Shown here in pieces: positions 27,520-35,523 of a stretch of 64,000 nucleotides of DNA. Position 1 is the stretch's first letter. Every line of letters begins with the position of its first letter. A program made the translations under genes and the position numbers. Location of the stretch: assembly GCF_000018545.1 (NCBI RefSeq), contig NC_012586.1, positions 2,232,001-2,296,000 of the forward strand, given 5' to 3'. Origin of the DNA: Sinorhizobium fredii NGR234. Its GTDB lineage: Bacteria > Pseudomonadota > Alphaproteobacteria > Rhizobiales > Rhizobiaceae. The notes below the pieces were generated by a model. The model did not search any database and was not told where the DNA came from. It was given only the letters and a program-made list of their open reading frames with translations.

Positions 27520-27535
27520 TGTAAGATGTCTGACA
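27520..27535 (-). promoter_or_regulatory. Dyad operator of the fructosamine cluster (site 2)
   Basis: TGTAAG-ATGT-CTGACA lies 45-60 bp upstream of the binding-protein start. Apart from three of the four spacer bases it is identical to the reverse complement of site 1 (20693-20708). The extended match TGTAAGA-N3-CTGACAAC holds at both places. One regulator, most likely the GntR/UTRA protein at 19809-20591, should bind both. Confidence 0.7.
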
Positions 27536-27670
27536 ACTGAATTTGTAAATGCAACCATCTTGCTGTCAAGGCCGAATGGCCGCTTTATCCATGAAACGAA
27601 ATGATGAGGCTATGCGTATTGGTGATGGCAGGGCCCGGTGGCGACCGCCGCCGGCCGTGCGCATCGGGCG

Positions 27671-29014
27671 TCAGCAGGCAGCCGGCCAGCCGCTGCGGAT
27701 CATCGAGAAATAGTCGTCCAGCCCGATCTGGCCGCCCTTCAACGCCACCTCGATGCCGTCGACCAGCGGGTTGGCGCTGTGGGCGGTGCAGAGCGGCGAA
27801 CCCGGCGACTGCGGCAGCGGCAGACGCAGGGTTAACGCGTCGACCGAGAGCTGACCGAGCGCGTGGCTCGAGGTGTCACCGCCGGCGATCACGGCGCGGC
27901 GAAGGCCGGCCCGTTTCACCAGTTCCTTCAGAAGCAAGCCGAGCCGCTCGCCGATCCGATGGCGTGGTCCCTCCTCCAGGCGGATGGCATCTCCGCGATC
28001 GCTCGAGGGTCCAAGCGCCGTATGGAGAACGACGCTCCGGCCGGTGGCGAGAACCGCCAGGCCGCGCGCTATCGCATCCTCGAGTGCGGCGCCACCTTCC
28101 GCCGCGGCAAAGGCAACCGGGTCGAGGCCGATCCCGTCAAAACCGTTCTGGAGGGCGTGGCGGATCTGCCGCTCCGTCGTCGGCGAGACGCTGCCGGAGA
28201 CGACGGCGATCCGATCGACAGGGCCTGGCGCCTTGAAGGTAGGTGGCGCCCCGTCGAGCAGGCCAAGCCGGCGCCACTCGCGGACGAGCGCATATTCGAG
28301 GCCCGAGGAACCGCAGGCGAACTGGCCGCCGGAGCTACGCTTGCGCCAGAGCTGCCGCCCGACTGCCGCCTGGCTTTCGGCGCCGGCGACGTCGAGAAGG
28401 ACGATGTCGTTTCCTTCGGCAAAGGCGAAATCCGTGGTCGCGTTTGCATCCGCCGACGCGAGTTGGGCGATGTCGACGAGCCCCGTCTTCAAGGACGTCT
28501 GTCGCGACAGGTGCCGTCGGATGTCTGCTTCATCCATCGGCGTTACCGGATGGCGGCTCATCACCGGATGGCGGTCGATGCGATAGGTTTCGCCCCGAAA
28601 GGCCGCGAAGAGATTGCCGAAGCTCGTGTAGCGTCGGATTTGCGGTGCGCCGAGCACCAGCGGCACCGGCGCCTTGCCGAACACCTCGCGGCCGATCTCG
28701 ATCGCCTTGCCGATATTGCCGACCGCCGGGCTAGAATCGAAGGTCGAGCAGACCTTGTAATGGGCGATCTCGGCCCCCAGCGACTTCAGCCAGACAAAGG
28801 CGGAAGGCAGATGTTCCGCCATCCAATCGGGTGTCTGGCTGCGGCTCGTGCCGGCAAGGCCGAAGGCACGGCAATGGGCGAAACGTTCGAGCAGCGCGGG
28901 CTGCGGAATCCTGAGGAACAGCGCCGTCTCGACGCCCTGCGAGGCGAGCGCCTCCATGACGTCGGTGGAGCCGGTCAGGTCGTCGCCGTAGTAGCTCAGC
29001 AATGGTGTCTGCAT
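27671..29014 (-). CDS. oiaK: 3-oxo-isoapionate kinase OiaK (DUF1537 family)
   Basis: Four-carbon acid sugar kinase family protein, 447 aa, from ATG 29014. The N-terminal DUF1537 domain begins LLSYYGDDLTGSTDVMEAL; the C-terminal nucleotide-binding domain contains VVSGSVSPTTERQI and IAGGDTSSHALGQL. Family members phosphorylate four- to six-carbon acid sugars. Next to a RuBisCO-like protein and the apionate genes, the expected reaction is ATP-dependent phosphorylation of 3-oxo-isoapionate at C4. It lies 31 bp after the RuBisCO-like gene on the same strand. Confidence 0.85.
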   Translation of the reverse strand: MQTPLLSYYGDDLTGSTDVMEALASQGVETALFLRIPQPALLERFAHCRAFGLAGTSRSQTPDWMAEHLPSAFVWLKSLGAEIAHYKVCSTFDSSPAVGNIGKAIEIGREVFGKAPVPLVLGAPQIRRYTSFGNLFAAFRGETYRIDRHPVMSRHPVTPMDEADIRRHLSRQTSLKTGLVDIAQLASADANATTDFAFAEGNDIVLLDVAGAESQAAVGRQLWRKRSSGGQFACGSSGLEYALVREWRRLGLLDGAPPTFKAPGPVDRIAVVSGSVSPTTERQIRHALQNGFDGIGLDPVAFAAAEGGAALEDAIARGLAVLATGRSVVLHTALGPSSDRGDAIRLEEGPRHRIGERLGLLLKELVKRAGLRRAVIAGGDTSSHALGQLSVDALTLRLPLPQSPGSPLCTAHSANPLVDGIEVALKGGQIGLDDYFSMIRSGWPAAC

Positions 29015-29045
29015 GCGCGGCCTTCCGTGGCTCGACTCAAGGGTA

Positions 29046-30302
29046 TCAGGTGCCGTTGCCGTCGGCGAATTTAATGAGCGACTGAGCGAGCTCGGGATGA
29101 TCCCTGGCATAGTCGGCAAGCGGGATACCGGCGACCGCCGCCTCCCAGGCCTGGCGAACCGCCCTCACCCCGGCGCCGGCGCCGCCAGGATGGCTGACAA
29201 TGCCGCCGCCGCACAGATAAAGCAGATCGGTCGAGCCGCCGGTCCGGGCATAGGTCTCGGGCGCCTGGCCGCCCCATTGGCCGGAGCCGACGACCGGCAG
29301 CGGACAGTCGCGCTCGGAAAACAGCGGCGTGCCGGCCGCCTTGAAGGATTTGACGAAGCTCTCGTCCGGCTCCCAATATTTGACGCGGATGCCGTTGATC
29401 TGGAACTGGTCCACGCCGATCAGCCGCCAGAACTGCTGCCAGACGGAGAATTCCATTCCGAGGCCGCCGTGGCGGGTGAGGATATCCCAGCCATTGCGAT
29501 GCGCATGAAGCACGATGCCGGAGCGCTTTCGCAGGAAGGCAACGCCCCCCATGCCGATCGAATTGATGTTGACGACCCCCGCATTGCCGCCCGCCTCAAC
29601 GACGAGATCATGGTTGCGCATCATCTCGTCCGGGTCTGTGTGGGAGATGCCGAAGGCGTACATCACCTTCTTGCCGGTCTTCTGTTCGTGGTCGAGGATC
29701 TTCGGCATGATCGCGGCGATCCGCGCCTTCAGCGGCGAATAGGCCGGGCTCATCAGCTTCTCGTCGTCCTTGATGAAATCGACGCCGGAGGAGAGCAGTT
29801 CACCCACCAGTGCAGCTGTCTCCTCCGGCCTCAGGCCCAAGGCGGGCTTGACGATGGTGCCGATGATCGGGCGTTTCTCAACGCCGGTCAGCCGGCGGCT
29901 CCCGGGGATGCCGAACTGCGGTCCGGGATGGGCACGGCCGAACTCCGGCGGCAATTGCATATCGACGATGCGAACGCCGGTCATGCCCTTGATCGAATAG
30001 ACGCCGGCTATGGCGATGGTCATCAGCGCGGCAAGGTCCGTGCCGACCGCATCGAGCGGAAAATCGATGTCCGCCTCAGCCCGGTTGAAGCGCTTCGCCC
30101 CGCCGGCCTCCTCCGGCCAGGAAGGGCGGTCGCCCGGTTCCAGATGCCTGATGGCAACGACCCGGGCCGCTACGCGGGCCTTCAGCTCTTCGGTCTCGCC
30201 CGGGACGAGCACGAAGGTCCCGGTCGACTGATCGCTTGCGATCTTCGCCGCCAGCGCCTCGACGTCGCCGGGGGTCTCGATGCGGTAGGTGATGCGGATC
30301 AC
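29046..30302 (-). CDS. oiaX: RuBisCO-like protein, 3-oxo-isoapionate-4-phosphate decarboxylase
   Basis: Form IV RuBisCO-like protein, 418 aa. The large-subunit barrel is evident: TIVKPALGLRPEE (Lys152, the counterpart of the RuBisCO proton-shuttle lysine) and GVDFIKDDEKL (Lys178, Asp180, Glu181, the metal/carbamate site, all kept). The phosphate-binding glycines YLCGGGIVSHPGGAGAG are also present. In known apiose pathways such proteins either decarboxylate 3-oxo-isoapionate 4-phosphate to L-erythrulose 1-phosphate (OiaX) or split it by transcarboxylation/hydrolysis to 3-phosphoglycerate and glycolate (OiaT). OiaX is favoured because it is the form I associate with rhizobia, but sequence reading cannot settle it. 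First gene of the oiaX-oiaK unit, with the shared motif 43 bp upstream. Confidence 0.85.
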   Translation of the reverse strand: MIRITYRIETPGDVEALAAKIASDQSTGTFVLVPGETEELKARVAARVVAIRHLEPGDRPSWPEEAGGAKRFNRAEADIDFPLDAVGTDLAALMTIAIAGVYSIKGMTGVRIVDMQLPPEFGRAHPGPQFGIPGSRRLTGVEKRPIIGTIVKPALGLRPEETAALVGELLSSGVDFIKDDEKLMSPAYSPLKARIAAIMPKILDHEQKTGKKVMYAFGISHTDPDEMMRNHDLVVEAGGNAGVVNINSIGMGGVAFLRKRSGIVLHAHRNGWDILTRHGGLGMEFSVWQQFWRLIGVDQFQINGIRVKYWEPDESFVKSFKAAGTPLFSERDCPLPVVGSGQWGGQAPETYARTGGSTDLLYLCGGGIVSHPGGAGAGVRAVRQAWEAAVAGIPLADYARDHPELAQSLIKFADGNGT

Positions 30303-30344
30303 GGCGCTTCGCTCTTCGTGGAAGGAGTAGCTTCTTCAAATGAA

Positions 30345-30358
30345 CTGGTATAATGAGT
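30345..30358 (-). promoter_or_regulatory. Apiose regulon operator motif (site 1)
   Basis: CTGGTATAATGAGT lies 43 bp upstream of the oiaX start and between oiaX and the divergent GntR/FCD gene. The same motif with one change is at 39653-39666, 42 bp upstream of the apnO start. GGTAT-type half-sites are common for FCD-class GntR regulators. Binding by the adjacent regulator is inferred. Confidence 0.6.
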
Positions 30359-30466
30359 ATCTGAGTTGCGCAAGAAGAATCGCAGCCAGTGCCCGCGAAG
30401 GGGCGAGATTTCCTCTCCAAGGAAAACATGCATATAGAAGTGAACGACAGCAGCGGTGGAGTTCAC

Positions 30467-31189
30467 ATGGCGATTCAATCCGAACCGATCGTTCGCAGGA
30501 AGCTTTCCGACGAGGTCTTCGCCCGGCTGAAGGCGCTGATCGAGACCGGCGAGTTGCAGCCCGGCGACGAGATGCCATCGGAACGGATGCTGATGGAGCG
30601 CTTCCAGGTCGGCCGGCCGGCCATTCGCGAAGCGATGCAGACGCTTGCCAATATGGGTCTGATCGAGATCTCGCACGGCGAGCGCGCCAAGGTGCTGCAG
30701 CCGACGGCGCAATCGCTGCTGAGGCAGGTGGACGTTGCCGCCAAGATCATGCTTTCGGCCTCATCGGACTCACTTGAGCACCTGAAGAACGCCCGCATTT
30801 TCTTCGAGCGCGGCATGGTGCGCGAGGCGGCAAGCCGCGCCAGCGCCGCCGATGTCGCCGCGCTCGAGGAGACCTTGAAGCGGCAACGCGCCGCGCTCGG
30901 CGATTCCGACGCCTTCGTCACCGCCGACATGGCATTTCACAGCCGCATTGCGGAGATATCCGGCAACCCGATCTTCACCGCCGTGAGCGAAGCGATGCTC
31001 GGCTGGCTCAAGGAATATCACACGGAAATGCTGATCTGGACCGGCAAGGAGAATGTCACGCTTTCCGAGCACGCGGAAATTATCGACTGCATTCGCCGGG
31101 GAAAACCCGACGAGGCCGAGCAGGCGATGATCAAGCATCTCGAGCGCTCGCGGGCGCTCTATGCGCCGAAGGGACGCGCCGAGAGCTAG
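30467..31189 (+). CDS. GntR/FCD regulator of the apiose cluster
   Basis: FadR-subfamily regulator of 240 aa from ATG 30467, which follows GGTGGAG at seven bases; an upstream ATG at 30428 with AAGGA is also possible. The winged helix spans LSDEVFARLKALIETGEL to MERFQVGRPAIREAMQTLAN. The FCD ligand domain has the metal-site pattern DMAFHSRIAEISGN with later histidines (EYHTEML, SEHAEII, IKHLER). It is divergent from oiaX-oiaK and convergent with apnL, in the middle of the pathway genes. It probably represses both units until an apiose intermediate binds. Confidence 0.9.
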   Translation: MAIQSEPIVRRKLSDEVFARLKALIETGELQPGDEMPSERMLMERFQVGRPAIREAMQTLANMGLIEISHGERAKVLQPTAQSLLRQVDVAAKIMLSASSDSLEHLKNARIFFERGMVREAASRASAADVAALEETLKRQRAALGDSDAFVTADMAFHSRIAEISGNPIFTAVSEAMLGWLKEYHTEMLIWTGKENVTLSEHAEIIDCIRRGKPDEAEQAMIKHLERSRALYAPKGRAES

Positions 31190-31243
31190 GGCAGGTCGTG
31201 CGCTTATTGTACACGCTCAGCGCCTCATGCCGGCTTCCATTGC

Positions 31244-33178
31244 CTATGACTCAATAGCGCTCAGACTATCAATGCGGGCAACCGCATAGGCGGGCAGCAC
31301 GACGCTTTCCGCTTCATGCGCGCTGGCCCCAGGCTCCTTTGCCCCTTCCCGCAACCAGTTTTCGTCGAGAAGCGTCAGCCTTCGCCTGGCCGGCCCGGCA
31401 AGCGTCACCTTCTGCAGATCGGGCGTGAGATTGGCAAACAGCAGGGTTGACGTTTCTACGAGAGCCGCGCCCAGTCCAACAACCCGGTCCGGCACGGCTG
31501 TCTCGACGGCAATGCGGCTGCCGCCGGACAGCTCGGCAAGCCAGCGCAAGACGTGGAACAATGGCCTCGGTTGGCCCTCCTTGACGGGCTCGCCAGATCC
31601 GGCCACCAGGCCGAACGGCCCGGCAAGTGTCGAAAGCGTCAGGACTTCCAGATCCGCATCCGCCACCGTCGCTGCATAGGCGAGCGTCCAGGCAGCGCCG
31701 AAGAGCGCATTGTGCCGCGGATCGCGGTTCGCCATGGCGATGCGCTTGCCCGACGGATTGTCCTTGGTCCGGCTTCCATAGGGGTTCTGGCGCATGGCGA
31801 TGGTCGAGGGGCCGATGCGATAGGGCTTGTCGCCATAGATCGCCCGCACGGAGCGGGTGATGTCGCGGAGCGCTTCGAAAGTCTGCATGACGCTCAGGTC
31901 GTCGGCGGCGTGGACGATCGGATTGGTGCAATGGGTCACATAGGCGAGCCGATCGACCGGCGCGCGCTTGCGGTTGAGCTCGGTGAAATAGCTGAACATC
32001 CCGCCGCCCAGCGGCACGCCCGGGAAGGCCCTTTGCGCAGCCGCATAGACATCGTCGAGCGGCGGGCATTCCGGCCAGACGCTGCCCGGCGGCGTCGATT
32101 GACGGTCGACCGACGGCGACACGGCGAGGCTTGCGAGCTTCAACCCGCTGTCGCCCACCATCCGGGCGACCTCGTCCAATTCGTCGCCGAGCGGACGCCG
32201 GCACGGTACGAAGCACTCGAGCGTCACCGCGGCGCCGGACGTGTCGGCCATTTGCCGGAAGTGCCGCAGCGCGGCGGCGCCATGGCCGGCCTGCGGATCG
32301 AAGTGGCAGATCAGATGCCGCGCACCGAGCGCGCGGATAAGACCGGCGTCGAGCAGTTCGTCGCTGACCTCGTCGGGCCTGAGCCCGATGCCGATTGCCG
32401 GCAGTGTGCCTTGATCGCGCTTCAGTGAAATTGCGATCGGGCCAGGCTCTCGGTCGACCGTCGGGCGGGCCGCATCCACCTGCCGGATTGATAGCCGGAT
32501 GGCCTGATGAGTGGTCTCCCCGGCCTTCAGCACGTAGGGCCAGGGTAGCGCCAGCGGCCGCACATAGGTCTTGTAGGAACCGTCGGTCCAGTTGCGCTGG
32601 TCCTCCATCTCGAAGATGTCGCCGGCCATGCGGCACTCGGCCTTGACCCCGGGCATGACCTCATGGGTGATCGCGGCGATATCCTTGAACGGCTGCCAGG
32701 GCTCGATCAGATCGGGGAAAACCGATCGCTCGATCGAACCGTCGCCATGCTCGACCGTGACTGGCCGGCCTACCAGGCCGACGGTAGGATGCAGGATCGC
32801 AAAGCCGGTGCGCGCCGTTTCGAAATCGCGATCCGGCGTGAAGCGCGCATCGAAGATCAGGGCGTCGGGGAAGACCTCGATCGTGGACCGGCACTCGAGG
32901 ATCGCCCCGTCCGGCGCCCGGAACCGGGCATTGTATCGGACGATCGTCGCCGCCTCTTCCTCTTCGACGGTCAAATCGGTGATTGCGGCCGCGCATGTTC
33001 CCCAGTCCCGGTCGCGCACCAGAAAGGAAATCGCCCGCAGCACTTCCCTGCCGGAAAAGCGGATCGTCCGCAGATTGCCGCCGACGAGTTCGGCACTGAG
33101 GCGACCGGCTTCGAGGCGGCGTGTTTCCGGCTGCCTCTCCTCGGTGCCGAAAAGGAGAAAGGCGCGCGAGGCCGTCAC
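31244..33178 (-). CDS. apnL: D-apionate lactonase ApnL
   Basis: Protein of 644 aa, starting at a GTG that overlaps the apsD stop (GTGA). The N-terminal ~270 residues are a beta-rich domain (TIRFSGREVLRAISFLVRD, VEHGDGSIERSVFPDLIEPW). The rest looks like a TIM barrel with GIGLRPDEVSDELLDAGL, YVTHCTNPIVHAADDLSVM and a C-terminal beta domain. Size and blocks fit the D-apionate lactonase family, which opens D-apionolactone to D-apionate. It follows the dehydrogenase that makes the lactone. It is the last gene of the long minus-strand unit that starts at apnO. Confidence 0.85.
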   Translation of the reverse strand: MTASRAFLLFGTEERQPETRRLEAGRLSAELVGGNLRTIRFSGREVLRAISFLVRDRDWGTCAAAITDLTVEEEEAATIVRYNARFRAPDGAILECRSTIEVFPDALIFDARFTPDRDFETARTGFAILHPTVGLVGRPVTVEHGDGSIERSVFPDLIEPWQPFKDIAAITHEVMPGVKAECRMAGDIFEMEDQRNWTDGSYKTYVRPLALPWPYVLKAGETTHQAIRLSIRQVDAARPTVDREPGPIAISLKRDQGTLPAIGIGLRPDEVSDELLDAGLIRALGARHLICHFDPQAGHGAAALRHFRQMADTSGAAVTLECFVPCRRPLGDELDEVARMVGDSGLKLASLAVSPSVDRQSTPPGSVWPECPPLDDVYAAAQRAFPGVPLGGGMFSYFTELNRKRAPVDRLAYVTHCTNPIVHAADDLSVMQTFEALRDITRSVRAIYGDKPYRIGPSTIAMRQNPYGSRTKDNPSGKRIAMANRDPRHNALFGAAWTLAYAATVADADLEVLTLSTLAGPFGLVAGSGEPVKEGQPRPLFHVLRWLAELSGGSRIAVETAVPDRVVGLGAALVETSTLLFANLTPDLQKVTLAGPARRRLTLLDENWLREGAKEPGASAHEAESVVLPAYAVARIDSLSAIES

Positions 33179-34209
33179 CGGAAAAATTCCTCGACCGGCA
33201 CGGTCTTGACCTTCGCGGCGCTGCGGTAGGAGGCCTCGACAAGAGCGAAGGTCTTGAGATTGTCCCTGCCGGACGTGTCCGGCTCGCGGCCGGTGCGCAG
33301 ACAGTCGACCCAATGCTGCTGGATAAGGCTGACGCTCTCCTGGATGTTGTGCCAGGGCGGCGATGCCCAAGGAAGAAGACGCGGCGCGACATCCTTCGTC
33401 ACCGTACCCTCTCGCGAGTGAACCTGAAGACGATAGTCTTGCGAAAGCCGCAGCGTGCCTTTGCTGCCGTCCACTTCCAGCAAAGTTTCGGGGAAGGCCT
33501 CGACCGGCAACCGGGTCGCATAGCTGCAATCGACAATCGACGTGATGCCGCCGCGATGGTCGAGCAGCACGGTCGCGACGTCCTCGCCGACGATTCTCGG
33601 GTTGACCCGGCGGGTGCGGGCGGTCACCGACGTCGCGTCGCCGAAGAGATAGCGCGCGATGTCGAGCGCGTGGATGCCGAGGTCTTCTATGATGAAGCGC
33701 TTGCCGGTCGCGAGATAAGGCTGGCCGGAATAGACGTCATAGGCCGAGCGGAAGCTTACCCGGCCCCAGAACACCTCGCCGATCGCGCCGCTGTCGATCA
33801 CTGCCTTTGCAGCCCGGATCGGCGACTGCCAGCGGAAATTCTCGTGCACCATCAACGGAACGCCCACCGCCGCGCAGGCGGCGACCATCGCCTTGGCGTC
33901 CTCCATCGTCGGGGCGATCGGCTTTTGACAGATCGTCGGAATGCCATTGTGCGCGGCGAGTTCCACGAGCGAGCGGTGGCTTTTGACGGTCGTCGCGATA
34001 TCGACGAAATCAAAACCGCCATCGGCAAACAGGTCCTCGGCCGAGGTATACCGGCGCGTGATGCCAAATTCGTCGCCGACCGCCCGAAGCCGTGCCGGAT
34101 CGCGATCGCAGATGGCGACGATACGCGCCCCTTCGGCGTCGCGCCAGCCATGCATCTGGTTGACCGCGAAGAAGCCGCAACCGATCAGAGCGCCCTTCAG
34201 AACTGCCAT
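33175..34209 (-). CDS. apsD: D-apiose dehydrogenase ApsD (Gfo/Idh/MocA family)
   Basis: NAD(P)-dependent sugar dehydrogenase of 344 aa. The Rossmann start is ALIGCGFFAVNQMHGWRD, with CQKPIAPTMEDAKAMV (the conserved EKP/QKP lysine motif) and EDLGIHALDIARYLFGD (the family's catalytic His region). The expected reaction is oxidation of D-apiose to D-apionolactone. It starts at 34209, after a 249-bp stretch of repeats that separates it from the permease gene upstream, and its stop overlaps apnL. Other Gfo/Idh/MocA substrates are possible; the ApnL, ApnO and RuBisCO-like neighbours support apiose. Confidence 0.85.
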   Translation of the reverse strand: MAVLKGALIGCGFFAVNQMHGWRDAEGARIVAICDRDPARLRAVGDEFGITRRYTSAEDLFADGGFDFVDIATTVKSHRSLVELAAHNGIPTICQKPIAPTMEDAKAMVAACAAVGVPLMVHENFRWQSPIRAAKAVIDSGAIGEVFWGRVSFRSAYDVYSGQPYLATGKRFIIEDLGIHALDIARYLFGDATSVTARTRRVNPRIVGEDVATVLLDHRGGITSIVDCSYATRLPVEAFPETLLEVDGSKGTLRLSQDYRLQVHSREGTVTKDVAPRLLPWASPPWHNIQESVSLIQQHWVDCLRTGREPDTSGRDNLKTFALVEASYRSAAKVKTVPVEEFFR

Positions 34210-34224
34210 ATTGCCTTTTCCTTC

Positions 34225-34456
34225 AAACCCAAGGGCCTCCCAACCCTGCCAACTTAAAGCCTCCCAACCGTTGCGACTCCAAGACCTCTCAACTCTTGAC
34301 TCAAGGACCCCTCCCCAACCCCTCCCCACATGGGGGAGGGGCTACAGTGCCGCACCCTCCTCCTGGGACTTGGAGCGTTGCCCCGCGCAGAAACGCCGGC
34401 ATTGGGCAAGATGGTGCCGCCTGGAAGCCCCTCCCCCTTGTGGGGAGGGGTCTTTC
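34225..34456. repeat. Repeat-filled spacer inside the apiose operon
   Basis: Two kinds of repeat sit between the permease gene and apsD. Around 34225-34310 there are about four degenerate 22-26-base units built on AAGNCCTCCCAACC-TTG-GACTC. Two strong hairpins then flank ~90 bp: CCCCTCCCC-ACA-TGGGGGAGGGG (34319-34341) and CCCCTCCCCC-TTG-TGGGGAGGGG (34428-34450), making a ~130-bp mosaic element unlike copies A and B. No T-run follows, so it is not a clean terminator. Confidence 0.65.
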
Positions 34457-34458
34457 CT

Positions 34459-35523
34459 TCAACCTTTCTTTGCAAGCTGCATCAGCGTGACCTGCTGCTG
34501 CAAGCGGCGTTGCGCCTGGTCCACCACCACGGCCACGATGATCACAATGCCCTTGATGACCATCTGCCAGAAGGACGAGATTCCCATCATGACGAGACCG
34601 TCGGAAAGTATGCCGATGACGAAGGCGCCGATGATCGTGCCGCCGATCGTGCCGCGGCCGCCGGACATCGATGTGCCGCCGAGCACTGCCGCGGCGATGG
34701 CATTGAGCTCGAAAGAATTGCCCGTCGCCGGGTGCGAGGCCATCAGTTCCGACGAGATCACCAGGCCGACGATCGCCGCGCAGAAGCCGGAGAACATGTA
34801 GACGAACATCTTCACCCGATCGACGCGGATGCCGGACATGCGCGCCGCCCGCTCATTGCCGCCGACCGCGAAGACATGGCGGCCGATCGGCGTACACTTG
34901 GCGACATAGGCGGCTGCAAGCGCCACGACGATCAGCATCCAGATCGACACCGGCAGGCCGAGAAGCCGGCCGGAGCCGAGGAAGGCGAAGCCGGTCGTCG
35001 ACAGTTCCGGCTTGCCGACGAGGTTCGGGAAAGTCTGGCCGTCCGAGGACAGCAGCGCGAAGCCGCGCGCCACATAGAGTGTGCCGAGCGTCGCGATGAA
35101 CGGCGCCACGTTCAGCTTGGTGATCAACAGGCCGTTGACCGCACCGATCACGATGCCGACGGCGAGCGTGATGAGGCAGACTTCGAAGACGTTGAAATAG
35201 ACCGTGTAGCCGAACTGCAGGTCGATGCCGTTGAGGATCAGGCCGCCGGCCACCATGCCGCAGAGCCCGACGATCGAGCCGACCGAGAGGTCGATACCGC
35301 CGGTGATAATCACGAAGGTCATGCCCATGGCGAGGAAGGCGTTGAGCGCCACATGCTTCGACATCAGGATGAGGTTGGCGGTCGACAGGAAGTTCGGTGC
35401 AAAAACCGAGAAGAAGGCGATCACAGCAAAGAGCGCAATGAAGGTCCTGAGCTTCATCAGGGTCAGGAGCAGCGAACCGTTCGAAGCTTCCGCGGCGTTG
35501 GTGGTCGTCGTTGCCGTCGTCAT
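34459..35523 (-). CDS. Sugar ABC transporter permease (apiose importer)
   Basis: RbsC/AraH-type inner-membrane permease of 354 aa with about ten hydrophobic segments. Family motifs include FVIITGGIDLSVGSIVGLCG, GLLITKLNVAPFIATLGTL and ATPase-contact region ERAARMSGIRVDRVKMFVY. The C-terminus includes VLGGTSMSGGRGTIGGTIIG, a conserved RbsC block. Its ATG overlaps the ATPase stop by one base (TGATG). It forms the channel for the substrate delivered by the binding protein at 37779-38720. Confidence 0.93.
   Translation of the reverse strand: MTTATTTTNAAEASNGSLLLTLMKLRTFIALFAVIAFFSVFAPNFLSTANLILMSKHVALNAFLAMGMTFVIITGGIDLSVGSIVGLCGMVAGGLILNGIDLQFGYTVYFNVFEVCLITLAVGIVIGAVNGLLITKLNVAPFIATLGTLYVARGFALLSSDGQTFPNLVGKPELSTTGFAFLGSGRLLGLPVSIWMLIVVALAAAYVAKCTPIGRHVFAVGGNERAARMSGIRVDRVKMFVYMFSGFCAAIVGLVISSELMASHPATGNSFELNAIAAAVLGGTSMSGGRGTIGGTIIGAFVIGILSDGLVMMGISSFWQMVIKGIVIIVAVVVDQAQRRLQQQVTLMQLAKKG

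Noticed and set aside
29046..30302. Autotrophic RuBisCO (cbbL) reading of the barrel protein
   Set aside because: Length (~418 aa), loop sequences and neighbours fit a form IV RuBisCO-like protein; no small subunit, phosphoribulokinase or CbbR is nearby.
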